From NCBI GenBank assembly GCA_003049485.1, contig PYST01000031.1, positions 1 through 64,000 on the forward strand: DNA of 64,000 nt, given 5' to 3'. Below the pieces are notes generated by a model. That model searched no databases and had not been told where the DNA came from. It saw nothing but the letters and a program-made list of their open reading frames with translations. Shown in pieces: positions 1 through 12,600 of this stretch. Origin of the DNA: Ophioceras dolichostomum (taxonomy: Eukaryota; Ascomycota; Sordariomycetes; Magnaporthales; Ophioceraceae). Position 1 is the stretch's first letter, and every line of letters starts with the position of its first letter. A program made the position numbers and the translations under genes.

Positions 1-2
1 AC

Positions 3-831
3 CAAGAACTTAACGCTAAGCGCGAGGAGGATTGTTTCGCCATCACCCCGGAGAGGAAGTACTACCGGGTCGACAGCACGTTCATCAAGCGAAGCCTGAG
101 GCCGCACGAGTGGCAGAAGCACAACGGCTACCACCCCGTGCCCCTCTTCAACATGGAGCGGGTCCTGAACGAGGGCGCGTGCCTCAAATACCTCGCGGAG
201 AACACCGACATCCCGCTGCCGAAGCTGCGTGCCTGCTACGAGGACAATGGCGCGGGGATCTTGGTCGTCGAGTACGTCAAGGGCGTCGGCATGAACGAGC
301 TTGATTCCGAGCAGCTGAAGATGGTCACCGAGGGGGAGCTGAAGCGGCACATCGAGACGATGAAGAGGCTGACATCGGACACGTGGGGTGGGCCTGGCGG
401 TGTGGTATGATTTCTTTCTCTTTTCCCCCTGCCTCGGTTTGAATGGAAAGAGGGGGAGGGGGAGAAGGGAAAGAAGAAGAAGAAAGAATAAAAGAAGAAA
501 AAAGGCATGTTGTACTAACAAGGCAGCACAATGACATCAGGTCCTACCGCCCTACCGCATCATGAGGAACTCCAACGGCCGGCCCTGGCGAATGCGGCCC
601 CGCCCGGACCGCAGCCTGGTGTTCTGCCACAACGACCTGTCCGCGCACAACATCATCGTGGACCCGGGCACGCTGAAGATCACAGCCATCGTCGACTGGG
701 AGTACGCCGGGTTCTACCCCGCGGAGTTCGAGAGGTCTCTCTACCTCCGGCCGGGCGGGTCCGTCGCCCTTCCCGGCGAGGTCGACGACATGGCTGCGCT
801 GGAGGGCATCATGTCTGAGGAGAAGGAGTGA
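3..831 (+). CDS. APH-family phosphotransferase (5' partial)
   Basis: This is the C-terminal part of a protein-kinase-like aminoglycoside/choline phosphotransferase family protein; the 5' end lies outside the window. Two exons are visible, 3-404 and 541-831, joined in phase 0. The intron (405-540) has a GTATGA donor, a TACTAAC branch site near 513 and a CAG acceptor. The second exon carries the catalytic-loop motif HNDLSAHN (family pattern HxDxxxxN) followed by the metal-binding motif IVDWEYAGFYP. The first exon contains an ILVVEYVKG strand resembling the hinge region of the fold. In fungi this family is large and mostly unassigned, so the substrate cannot be inferred; true antibiotic resistance is unlikely. 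The motifs make the family call firm, while the role is unknown. Confidence 0.82.
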
Positions 832-2479
832 TGATTTTTTCCCCTTTTTTTCCCAAAGTCTGGTTGCTCTTCTGAGGGGAGGGTCTCTGCGGTCTCTGCG
901 GTACGGGTTCTTTCCCTGTGGTTGAGTGCCCCGGCTTTTCTATATAGAGAGGAGGCGGGCAAAGGTACGCTACAAGACCGTCCGTCAAGAACTAGTCAGT
1001 AGCAGGTGGATGTTTTCGGGGCTTCGAGGGTAAGTCCGTACAGCTCCCCCGGGCCCGGAGACGAAAGGCGCGGTACCAGTGCCGCGTCGGTCTATCGCTC
1101 GATCTTCGCTTCGCCGCAGGCGCCGCATTCCGTGATCGTCGGGACAGGTGATCCTGACCAACGCCGTAGAATATCAGCCGCGAAGGCCTCGTAGGGCTTG
1201 AGGGCATACCCGTACACGCGGCCCAGGCGGCGGAGTTGTCAGAGGTCCTCCGGGCCGTGCCCTACCATCCGAGCTGTGCGGACACCCTAGCTGGTTTCTG
1301 CTGGACTCCGTACGCCAAAGCCAGCAGTCGTTCAGGCCGGTGTGCTTTTTGAGTCTCCATCATCGCAGGCTATGTAATTCCATACGACGAAGGCAAACTC
1401 GAACGCAATACTAGAAGTTCAGGGCGAGATAGATGTCATCTCTGTAACTCGCAGGTCTCGATCGTGTCATGTCCCAGCTCCATACGAGCCAGGTCCTAGG
1501 ATCGGCGAGTGGCTCTAGCCAAGCCTTTCTTGTAGTGCGGACTGTTTGGCAGGGCTGAGGGGAAAACGCATTGCGGTACAGACATTGCTGTCGGAAATCT
1601 CATGAAGTATTTAGACACTACAGAATTAAAGAATATCATGGATGTTTTCCCGCGATACTTCAAACACACAAACCCAATGAGATAGATTATGCTAATGACA
1701 AAAGAGAAAGAGGCGAGGAAACCAGGACGGGAGACGGCGGATTACGGGATACCAGAACCGGATAGATGTACGGGAGATGAACGAAGAGACGGCGAACGAC
1801 GGGGACCAGAGAGAATCGTGGCGCGAGACGAAGCGAGACGAGACCAGGCGAGGCGAGGCGAGAATAAATATGCGAGAAGAGCGAGCGAATGCTGTGTTGC
1901 CCGAGCGGTGGGAGACGACGGGAGAACTATGTACGTAAGGACAGTACGGATGTATGTGTGTATCGGTAGGGAATTATCGACATATGTATATGTACTGGAG
2001 AAGATTCTGGCCCCGGACGCTGGGTGGGTTGTTGACAAGAGGTTTGAGGAAAGAGAATGAGAAAGAGAGATGAGATAAGCACCTAGGCCGCCTGTTGGAT
2101 CGGACAGAATACCACAGCCAGCTTTTGTTGCCTCTCTCTTCTTTCCTCTGGCCCTCCGTTGGACCCTTCAAAGCCACCTAGAACCAAAACTCCCGCCGCG
2201 CAACAAGACAAACGCTAAATTAGACACAAAAGGGACTCTCCTCTCAATATTTTTCTCTCTTTTTTGGTGGTGTGGTTCACTTTCTCATCAAGGCGTGCGA
2301 CGTGCGTGCAGGATGTGGGCGTGAGGTAGGACAAGGCAATGCAAGAAGGCAAGGAAACGGATGTTTGGTAAGTCGAAGAACGGGATTGATTGGCGCAGGT
2401 AGCTACGGGCTCGCTCCCAAGTTATTGTCTAAAGCTGGCTGCTGCTGTTTGTGGATTGTAGTTGGCAGCGAACACATCT
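832..2479. other. Intergenic region, no gene recognised
   Basis: Convergent spacer between the phosphotransferase (+) and the GH17 gene (-), so it should mainly contain 3' flanks. All reading frames are short and lack family features. The segment around 1725-1870 is purine-rich with repeated GAGGCGAG/GACGAGAC-like words. No RNA gene was recognised. Confidence 0.6.
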
Positions 2480-4355
2480 TTACTGGAAAAGCTTGCCGCA
2501 GCCCCAGCTCCTCTCGCAGCCGCAGTCGCCGTCCACCTTCCATGGGTCGTCGGTCCACGAGAAGAAGGCGACCTTGCCGCCCATGGTGCCCTGGATCGAC
2601 TTGATGGCCTTGGCCTGGTTCTCCTCGCCGGGACACGAGGAGCCGATGCACTTGCCCGAGTGGGGCCAGCCCGTCTCCATTACGTAGCCGGTCTTGCCGC
2701 CGCAGAGCTGCGACACAATGTCGACTTGGCCCTTGACGAAGTCGCCGGCGCCGTCGGGCTGGACGGCGCCGTTGAAGTAGGCGTGGACGTTGCAGGCCAC
2801 GACGTCGACGGCCGAGCAGATCACCTCGGCGACGCCCTCCTTCTGCCAGCCGCTGACGGTGTCGGTGGTTGTCACGGGGGCGTTGCAGCCGCCGGCCGTG
2901 AGGACGCCGCGGACCTCGTCGATGAGGGACTTGAGCTGGCCGGGAGTGCAGAAGCCGTTGAAGAGCGCCTCGTTACCGACGACGCACATCTCGACGAGAT
3001 CCCACTGGGCCCAGGCCTTGATGGCGGCGATCTGGTCGGAGACGTGAGGGTTGCCGTTATCGCAGCCGGGAGCGCCGATGAAGATGCCGATGATCATCTT
3101 CAGGCCGTAGGTGCGGCAGGCCTCGCCCACGTTGGGAAGAGTGTCGCAGTCGGTCGAGTAGACACGCAGGGTGGTGAAGCCAGCCTTCTTGATAGCCTCG
3201 ACATCAACCAGCACCTCAGCCTTGGTCTTGCACAGACCGGCGTCGGTGTAGGGGGTGTATGTCATGGCCCACTGGTTGCCGCCGCCGAGAGAGGGGACCT
3301 TCGAGGTGGGAGCAGGAGCAGGCGACGACGCCGGGGTCTCAGCAGGCACGATGGCCTCGGCCGTGACGGTCGGGGCAGGCGCAGGGCTAGTGAAGGGGCA
3401 GTAGACCACGACGTTGGTCTCGGTCACGGTGGTCACGACGGCTGGGGCAGTGTAGGTGCCGGGGCAGTACGTAGTCACGACGGGGACAACAATGACAGTC
3501 TCCTCAACGGTGATGGTCGTGGTGACGGGGCCGATCGTGTAGGTGCCGGCCGAGGGGCAGACATAGGTGGTTGTCTCGATAACGCTGGTGACATCGCCGT
3601 TGGGAAGGGGCTTGGTCGTGGCGACGGGGCAGACGACGGTCGTGGCAGTTGTGACCACGGTGGTGACACCGCCCAAGGTGTGAGTACCCTTGGGAACCTT
3701 GGTGGTGGTACCGGCGCACACCGTGGTGGTCTCAGTTACGACAACCGTCGTCGCCGGGAAAGTGTATGTGCCGGGCGTGGGGCAGGTCTGAGGGATGGGA
3801 GTCGGGACGGTGATGGGGCCCGTCGTCGTGGCCGGCTTCTTGGTTGTCGGCACGGCCGAGGTTGTGGTGGGCTTGGGCTTGGGCTTGACCACTGGTGAAT
3901 CACGAACAATCTGCCGAGTTAGCAAACAAGACCAGCCCAATAAGCTCAAATCTGCCCAACGATCCTCATCACTCCTGAAGCTGCGTCTGGATGTGCCAAG
4001 TCGAGCCCTGTACAACACCCTCTCAGTCGCTCCTTCCTCTTCCTGTCTGTTGTCCGTTCCTCTCCCTCCGTTCCACCAATCTCCATATTTCCATATCTCC
4101 ATGTCTGTGCTGTTGTGCTGCTGGATGTGAGGTGGGGATGGAATGATGGGCGAGCAGGCCGTCTGACGTACGTGTGGCTTCACCGTAGATGGTGGTGTAC
4201 CATGTCTTGCACGTCGGGACGCACACGGCCGAGTCGTCGGCGCCCCTCCTCTCGAACACCTCGTGAGCCTGGGCGTGAGCGTGACGATGAGCGTGGTGGG
4301 CGCTGACGCCTCCCGCCAGAGCCGCAATAGCGGCAACCACAGATGAACCCTTCAT
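2480..4355 (-). CDS. btgE: Secreted cell-wall GH17 glucanase (btgE/SCW-like)
   Basis: Predicted extracellular, wall-associated glycoside hydrolase family 17 protein acting on beta-1,3-glucan during wall remodelling. Exons are 4172-4355 and 2480-3891 (531 aa). The intron 3892-4171 has a GTACGT donor; the CACCAG acceptor keeps the frame, whereas the nearer CGGCAG acceptor gives an immediate stop. A signal peptide spans about residues 1-19. It is followed by a His-rich segment and a short Cys motif (CVPTCKTWYTT) shared with btgE-type proteins. Residues about 62-275 are a Thr/Val/Pro linker with spaced Cys residues. The catalytic domain fills about 280-531, with the likely acid/base Glu369 in GNEALFNG and the nucleophile Glu467 in METGWPHSG. 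No GPI tail is seen, so attachment is probably covalent or disulphide-linked. The family is firm; the btgE subgroup is inferred from architecture. Confidence 0.92.
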
Positions 4356-7300
4356 CCTGCCTGAATTATGGCCGTTTTTGGTGGTTTTGTATTATTTTTC
4401 CGATAATATGGATATTTTTCGATCGTGATAACGAGTGCCCGCTGAACGAGTGAAGCGGTGTTGGTAAGGAGCGTGGGGTTGACGAAAAGGAAAAGACGAA
4501 AGCCAGGAAGTGCTTTCAGATTGTCAATGGCAACATCCCGTGAGGAGGAGGAGAAAAAGGAAAGAAAGAGGTCAGAGCCTCGAAAAAACCCGCGAGCGTG
4601 TTGTTATTATGGCAGCCGGTGACTCTTGGCATCCACCTCATCCATGTCCACCCTTGCCTTTCATCTCATCGGGGCCCGTTCACCAGAGCCACAGAGCCAC
4701 AGCACACACTCACACGCCAGCACACCTCCTCTCGTTTGTTTTAATCCGTTTTAGTGAAGTCCCTCCATGGTGGAGATTCACCCCGGGCGTGGCATCTTGG
4801 AAGAGTGGGTTGGCTCCTCCCACTTTCCAGGTCCTTGACCAGCTGCTGGCAGCTTGACCAGGGTGGACTCGCAAGCTGGCTGCATGCCCGGCAACAGCGG
4901 AGACGAGAAGACGCCGAAGTGAGGCAGAGAGAGAGGAGACAGAGAGGAGACGGTCATCAGGGAGGATTCGTCCCGCAAAACGCAAGCAAGCAAGAATCTA
5001 ACCACGCTGCAAGGGCCGGGGGGGTGAACAGATGTGAGTGTGACATCCATTCATCATCCCATGACGAGAAAGAGGGAGGAGAGGAGAGGGAAACATTCGC
5101 CTGCAGGAACAAGGTGCCATTGCGGTTCCATTGCCTGGCGCCGTCACTTTCGACACTGTCGCCGCGCCTTCGCCAGTGCGGGGCCTCAATTACGACCATT
5201 CCCACTCGGGTCGGCCTTGGAGCTTGTTCCTGATGAACGGACTTGGAAGCTAGCAATGGTGGTTGAGGAAGCCTGAGGAAGAACGCTGGGGACTGCGGGA
5301 AACTGGGGGATGGAAATTGGATGCAGAAGAACGCGGCTGGAACCAGACGAATCGGGAGACCAAGAAACGCCTCCCTTATTTTCAAACGAGGAGCTCGATA
5401 TGACCAGCTGGTTACCAAGAAAAGAGGGAGAGCCCGATAGAGAATCGATAGAGAATCGATAGAAACGGGAAGGAGAACGATGAATGTACTTCTGTACTTT
5501 GGTGCCTACAGGTGAGGCGCGTGGGCCACACACAGATGTGCACTGTTCGAGCACATCATTTCCTACTTTTGGCACACAGAAAGCTGGGAGGGATTAATAT
5601 GAGGATTGATGACCTGCTGCGTCTGTCGGTTTGCTTTGTTTTCCGAGTGGTCAGACAGACGCGTCGTCAAGAACTGGCAAATTGCTCAGGGAAAAAAAAA
5701 ATCGGGGGCAGAAAAAAGGGGGATGTTTGTGCCGACTCTTCCTGACCGCCAACGCTACTAACATTTTATTTTATTTTTCTTTTCGGGTTTCCTTCCTGCA
5801 GGTACCAGAGTTTGATGGGAACAAAAGGTGCCCCGTGCCTGCCCAGAAAATGCCTAGAAATCTCTTGGTCCCCGCCCGGTACAGTGCTTGAGTGCGTGCC
5901 TGGCAGAGCCCAGTCAGCAGCGGTGGCCCGGACCCATAACCTAAAAAAGAAGAGGTCAAGGGGGTGCAGGCGGGAAATTGGCTAAGCGACATTACCACCA
6001 AACTCGCTGACGCCGGCCAGCCGTTCGTCCCTCTAGGTGGTGGGTGGAAGGTTGCGGTGGTTGGTGGTCGACCAGAAGCGGTGGTCAGTGGTGGTTGGTT
6101 CATCACGAAAGCGAAAGGAGGAGGGGACTCCTGAAATTTTGCCGGACCGAACACTACCACAGCGTAGCGCTCACGCTCATCGTCGACGTTTGTTGGCCGG
6201 CCGGCAATGGTCTCCTCAACCTTGATTAAATAGATCGAGCACCTGCGAATAAAGAAGGTCTACGGTCAGCAAGGCAAGGAAGGCGGCAAGAAATATCTTG
6301 GAAATATCTTGTCTGACCATCTCACGAAACTGCTGGATGCCGCCGGGTACCACAGTACAACGTAGATGCCGACCATCCAGGTCGCGCTTCTTCGCCGAGA
6401 TCCTGAAGATCACATTCTCAAGAGATCTCGGTCTTCTCTCCCACTTGGCCCAATCTCTTCCATCCACTATCGACTCCACACCAATAATAATGCCACCTCT
6501 CTCCCTTTCTCGCTGAGCTTTCTGGGCTTCTGGGCGTCTGCTGGGCTTCCGGACTTCACCAACAACAAGGAAACAAGGGAGGTTTGAAGGCAGCAACGAT
6601 TACTCGGAAAGTGGTAATAGTGGTAATAGAGTGAAAAAAGGGGTGCCGAGATGCTAATAAACACGACCGAGATGCCGTTGTCGAATCAAGCCCGCGCCGC
6701 CAAAGGGAATGACCAAAACAAATTGTGCTGATCTCATCGCATTTTTCGTCTGAAAACGGGTTGTTCGACCGGGCCATCTTCAATGTACATTGTACCCGGT
6801 TGTGACGGCAGAGGCGCCTGAAGCACGCTAAATTCAGGTACCGTGTAACCCCATCTGCTCATGCCAGTGGCTACCCACCGCATCATCTTCATAAAAAAAA
6901 ATCCGGTTTGCGGGGCAACCTTCTTGAAGTTCTTTTCACCTGCCAGCCCCTTTTCCGGCACCCCCTTTACGTAATCCGACAGGTTCCCCGATGCAAGTTC
7001 CTCATCACTCCAATAGGACGAGGAAATGGAGGAAGAAGAGATGAAAGATATTATCTCGATAGAGAGCAGCTGATCATTCTCGGAATAGATTGCCGGACTC
7101 GGCGTTGAAACGTACATGCGGAGGACTCGTCTACCAACGCACGTTCTCTGTTCTGTGATGGATGACCAGCAAATACACACAACCCGTCTGCTAAATCCCG
7201 AGGGAGCCATTAACGACCATGAGAGCAGTTTGGCGGAACAACCCGTCGGCGCAGGTCCTCCATGTATGCACTATATTGTACCAGCCTGCAACGTTGTAGC

Positions 7301-8076
7301 TTATTCTCGGAATCTATATTCATCATTAATGAAGAGACCTCATGCACGGGTTGAGACAAGAAGGTGAGCGTCGAGGGGAGACTGCTGTCTACAATACGAG
7401 ATTCACAACGAAAGTCCACATGGATCGACTCGATACTCATGACGAAGCCCAATGGGCTTACTCTATGTAAGAAGATTCGAGACCCAGTAATAACCCGGCA
7501 CTCTCCGGCAGTCAGGCTCATGCCAGGCAGGGTTCTCTTACGAGGACGGGATCATCAACGCCGGTAAAGTGGGAGGGAAAGAAATCGATCAGCAACGATT
7601 GACAATAAATGGACCCGTGATCAGCAGTAGACCTACTGGTATGGCTATCTGGACCACCACAGACAGCATCCATCTTATCTTCACACTACGACGATCCGGG
7701 CCGCCGGGCTCGGAAGGTCGGAAGGCAAAGACCCACGAGTGACCACTTTCAAGTCTGAATGACAGTCTTCGCGGAATGAATTACTCGATGGTCTTAATTC
7801 CTTATCGTGCCCTGCGTGGTGTCTAAGCTAAGCTATCACAAGGGAGTGGCTATTGTCCATCCTCAATGTTGCTGTCCGTCAAGACCAGTCCTCAAACACC
7901 TCGGCCAGCTTATACAAAACGACCTGGGAACGGGTGGAGGGAAAGAAAACACCTCCTACAACTTATGAATGGAAGCTGACTGGAAGCTGAAGAACAAAGG
8001 AGACGTAATATGCATAGACTACCCAGCAACTCCAATAAAAACCACCACCATAGACCTATCTTATAGGCTCTCCCTC
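4356..8076. other. 3.7-kb intergenic region, no gene recognised
   Basis: Lies upstream of the GH17 gene (-) and downstream of the Met-rich protein gene (-). Reading frames are short, overlapping and without recognisable domains or splice-linked continuity. The longest candidate frames (minus strand about 6734-7210 and plus strand about 4754-5233) have compositions expected of non-coding DNA. Promoter elements of the GH17 gene should lie in the first kilobase. No RNA gene was recognised. Confidence 0.55.
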
Positions 8077-8621
8077 TTAGACGTACTGGCCAGTAAGGCC
8101 AACCGCGAACAACATGGCCATGAGTCCAGCCTAGATAGTGCATATTGGCGTCAGTACATACTTCTATGCTTCTTCCCAGCCTACTACAAGTTCGCAAGCA
8201 TGCGGTGGAATACATCACAGGCCAAGGAAGAAAGGAAACTCACAGACAAATCAGCAGCAGCGTTGCCGCCAGCCGCGACCGGGGTCTTGGAAGGAGAACC
8301 GGTGGCGGTGCCAGTGGCCGTCCCGTTCGGCCTCATGTGGCTCATGGTAGACATGCCGCCCATGCTCATGCCGTCGTCGGTGACAACGGAGGAGGTGGTG
8401 GTCTCTGCAGCAGGGACCCCGGTCATCACCGTCGTGTCGGTGGCGGGTGCCCCTTCGGTGATTTGAGGCGGCGACACGACGGGAGTGCCGGTGGCGGTGA
8501 CGAGCGTGGTGGCCGAGGTGGCGAGCTCGCTGCCCATAACCATCGTGCTCATGTCGTCGTGCTGGGACAAAGCCACCCCGGCGAAGGCGAGGAGGGCGAG
8601 ATGTCGGAGGAGAGAAGCCAT
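8077..8621 (-). CDS. Small secreted Met-rich protein, probable GPI anchor
   Basis: A 143-residue protein from exons 8244-8621 and 8077-8130. The 113-bp intron (8131-8243) has a GTGAGT donor, a TACTGAC branch site and a CTATCTAG acceptor, and joins in phase 0. Residues 1-19 form a clear signal peptide ending ALS. The mature region is Thr/Ser/Ala-rich with two Met clusters, at residues 24-29 and 85-96, the second including a His. The short second exon encodes a hydrophobic tail (AGLMAMLFAVGLTGQYV) after a GGNAAA small-residue stretch, the layout of a GPI-attachment signal. No enzyme domain is seen. Met/His clusters resemble extracellular copper-binding motifs of Ctr-type proteins, so a copper-related surface role is possible but unproven. 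No family was recognised. Confidence 0.75.
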
Positions 8622-9677
8622 GTTGTTATTCTTAGTGGGAAGGTTGACAGAGAAACAACAACTTGCTTGGTCCTTCACTTCGGACTTCTGTAGTTTTTCG
8701 ATATTCCTCTGGCCGGTTTGTTTGGTCGAGCCCTGAATATGGAGGCTCGAGTATCGCTTGGACAGACGGTGGAAAGAATAAAGGAAGGCCAAATGGCGAC
8801 TACTCTTGCTGCTTGTCGTCAGGGGCGAGAAGCCTTATAGGATAGGTACCTGCTAGCCAAGCGGATTCCAAGTGAGCTTTCATGCCAGCCATCAGAAGGG
8901 GTGAAATCATAAGAATCTCCCCAACAACAAAGAATGTTGCAAGTCGGGTGGACAGCACGAGCCGGCCAGCCGAAATCCAGCAGTGACGCAGGGACACATC
9001 TCAGGAATGGGAATGCGCAGTCCGGCATCGTCTTGGCCAACAAAGAAGCGTGTGCTCCACTCGGGCCGTCTCTCTCGCCCTTTCCTTCTGAGACATGGCG
9101 ATGTTGCCTCCAGCAGACACCTCCAAAAAAAAAGGTAAGGGCAGCCAAACTGGAGAAAGAGCGAAAGAGTGTGTTTCAATAAAGCAACTCGCGAAAACAG
9201 AAAATATAAGCTCGTCATAGTGAGACATAATAGGAAGGTGATTGGCATGGCAGTTCGACGGCTTAGTCGACAGAGGAGAAAGAAACCAGACACTTTGATC
9301 AAGAATTGCCACGGAAGGCGGACATATGCTTGTGGAAGGGATGATATTGACTCCTGGCCAGTGGCATACGGCATAGGTGACATAAATCGATTGATGACCG
9401 CAAGAAACATAATGTTTACTGGAAAGACTACCCTAGGGTGAAGTCGTTCTCAAACAAGAAGGGATGTTGTAAGTCGACGGTATCACGTGAAAGCGCGAGG
9501 CTAAAAGAACTATGGCGCGCTGCGGTGTAAAGTGGCAGAATTTTTTCGCGAAGACCAGACTTGGCATTGATCGTGCAGCCTCTTTTACCAACCGGCAACA
9601 AGCAACCAAGCGTCGCCCGTTGCCTTGTATGAAGGAGAGAAGGGCTCGCAGAACGGTTCAAGCCTGCCGCCCATAAT
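8622..9677. other. Divergent promoter region, about 1 kb
   Basis: Separates the Met-rich protein gene (-) from the mitochondrial RNase gene (+), so it should hold both promoters. Only short frames are present. No RNA gene or repeat was recognised. Confidence 0.6.
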
Positions 9678-12600
9678 ATGTTAAAATCCAGGGGGAGGCC
9701 CTCTTTTGTGTGCTGGAGCTGCCTCGCTCGCGGAGCGCACGGCAAGCTGCCGCTCAAGCATCGACGACCTTTACTACTTCTGCCGACAACCAGCCAACAA
9801 TCACCATCAAGAGTATGTTCTTCGATGTTCCCCGATATTCTGGCCTCCTCGCCTCGACTCTGGCCCTTCTGTGGAATTGGAACATTAGAACGGGGACTCC
9901 TGTCACTAACGACGCTGTCATTGTCTCTTTTTGTCTTATATAGTCCTTCGCCTCTGTACCCAACCACCATGCCGGCGGCCTCAGGAATGTTTTCAAGGAG
10001 TCGAAGACCCGCACCCGCCTTCGTCAGTGGGAGGCCCAGAACCCCCAGGAAAATGACGTGGACCCACTCGACGTAGACACCGGTGCCGAGTCCAACTATC
10101 TCACCTCCCCCTCGGCGCTCCACAAAGCCACCATCGATCCTTCGGCCGGCGCAGAGTTCCCCGGGTTCGCCGGAGGGGCCAGCGGCGTCGGATGGGACAA
10201 CGCCGGATTCGGGGAGGACCAGGCGCTCTCGGCGGGGATCCAGCCCGGGGATCTGCTGGAGGTGGTCACGGAGTCGCGGCGGACTCAGCTGCTGGCCGTG
10301 TGCGTGGGACGCGTCAACGGCATCGACCACTTCTACGCCAGCAACGGCATGTGGTTCGTCGCCGAGAAGCAGATCTGCACCGACTTCGCCCTGCCGGGCT
10401 TCGCCTCGCAAAGGGAGATCGGCCCCATCTTCGACGCTCTGCCCAGCCCCGTCTTGGAGCATTCTCCCGAGGATCTGCAGCGTGAGCTCAAGGCGAATGA
10501 GCTGCGCGAGCTGGGCCCTCTGAGGGAGGTTGCCGCCCCCTTGCTGGCCAAGATGCACGCCTTCTCCGCCCGCGCCGACGCTATTCGCCAGAAATACGCC
10601 ACGCAGCTGAGCGGCGTCTACGAGGCCGCGACGGACGACGGGCGGGAGTTTGTTACGGCCAGCGACGTGGCCGACCTGGTCCTGCCCCAATCACGAAGCA
10701 AGAGGGAACCGGCTGCCATCTACGCTGTGTACACGACGCTGAGGGACTTTAACATCCAGTTCTACCGCGTGTCCACCGCCACCCGGGTGGCTCGGAGCTG
10801 CATCTTCGGCGTCACACCTCCGGACAACGTCAGGATCGTCGAGCAGGTGAAGACCATGATTCGTGCCTTCCAAGCCGACGGAGATCGCCTGGAGCCGGAC
10901 GGCTTCTACACGCCCGGAATGAAAAAGTGCAGGCTGGGCAGATTTATTCTGCGGGCGCGCCAGAAGATCGATGAAAGCCGGGAATCACGCGGCGATCCGG
11001 CGCCCCACGGCATTCTAGCCCCGGCTCGCCCAACGCCAGAGGGAGCGGCCAAGGCGAAGCCGTGGATCCAGGATGAGGACCGCGACATGATGCGCTTCAT
11101 GCACCTCTGGGCCGCCGACGTCGGCTTCAGCCGTGGGAACCAAGTGCACTCGTTCGGGTCCGCAATCTTGCGGGCGCTTGACCGCTACAGCCACGTCGAC
11201 GCGCTGGACCGGTCCACGGCCTGGACCTTCTTGCAGGAGGTCGGCTGGATCCTGCCATGGGACATAGCGGTGCGGCACACCCGCCCGGCGCCAGGAGTCC
11301 AGCCGAGCCGCGGTGGGGGATACATGGGCCAGCCTCCGCCCATGTCGGCTGCTGAACTGGACGCGGACTGCTGCCCGTCCGGCACTCGAAAGGACTGGTT
11401 CGGGGCGCGCGTCTTCTGCATCGACGCCGCGGACGCGGTGGACATCGACGACGGCGTGTCGGTTGAGCCCGCCAAGGGCGACGAGGCCGGCCACTACTGG
11501 ATCCACGTGCACGTCGCCGACCCGACCTCCGCCATCGGGCCAGACAGTCCCGCGGCTAAGTACGCTGAGCGCCTCGCCGAGACGTCGTACCTGCCTGGCC
11601 ATCTGGAGCGCATGTTTCCGGACGAAGGCGTTCGCGAGCGCTTCTCCCTCGGCCCCGGCAGGCGGTGTCTGACCTTCAGCGCAAAGATTGACGAGGCCGA
11701 CCCCGGAACGCTGCTCGACTACACTGTGACCGCGGGAATACTCGGCCCCCGCGTGGTGTACATCACTGCCGAGAATGCTTCTGCAGTTGGACGGGCCTCG
11801 GATTCGGCAGACTCAACGGCAGCTACGAAAGATGACAATGCGAACCAGCAGTCACCACAACGTGAGACGCTCATAGTCGGCTCATCTCTCGCAGCGGACG
11901 GCAGCGGTCCCCAGTTCCCGCCATCAAGACACATGAGCACGGCCGACGAGCTCTCGGCGCAGGAGCGTGAGGACCTGTCCCTGCTCCAACGTCTCGCCGA
12001 GGGCGTAGCGAAGGCACACGAGGCCCTGGGCGCCCTGCCGCGCTTCCGCGACGGCGTCAGCGTCGTGGCCGACTTCCAGGACGCCCACGTGCTGGGCCAG
12101 GCCGCGGACGGCACCCTGGCCACGGCGGGCCAGCCGTCCCTCAAGATAGCCTACAGCCCCAACCAGACCGTGAACCTGGTCACCAGCCCCATGAAGCTGG
12201 CGTGCGTGGTGGCCGGCCGCTGGTGCGCCGACCGCGGCGTGCCCGTGCCCTACCGCACCATGCCGCAGGCCGAGCTCAACCGCGACCTGCTCGTGCCCTT
12301 CGTGCGCGACGTGTTCTACCCCCAGATCGCGCGCGGCGAGGAGCCCCCCTTCGAGCAGTACAACCACTTCCGCATGCTGCTGGGCGCCGCCGAGACCTCC
12401 CTGGAGCCGGGCCCCTACTTCCTCACAGGGGTCGACACCTACGCGAAGGCCACCAGCCCGCTGCGGAGGTACGGCGACCTCATCGTCCACTGGCAGATCC
12501 ACGCCGCGCTGGCCGAGGAGGCCCGCACCGGCCGGTCTCTGGTGGTCGCCACCTCCGCCGCCACCTCTACTACTCCTACCACTGAAAAGAGCAAGGACAA

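Noticed and set aside
2462..3898. 478-codon open frame on the plus strand opposite the GH17 gene
   Set aside because: It is exactly antisense to a confidently identified gene; its Gly/Asp/Ala/Val-rich composition is the mirror of a Thr/Pro/Gly-rich coding strand with strong third-base GC bias.
6734..7210. 158-codon frame on the minus strand with some protein-like stretches
   Set aside because: No family features, no partner exons and ordinary composition; not distinguishable from chance in a 3.7-kb non-coding region.
9428..10690. 420-codon open frame on the minus strand overlapping the RNase gene
   Set aside because: Antisense to the RNase coding region over part of its length and without any recognisable motif; a shadow of GC-rich codons.
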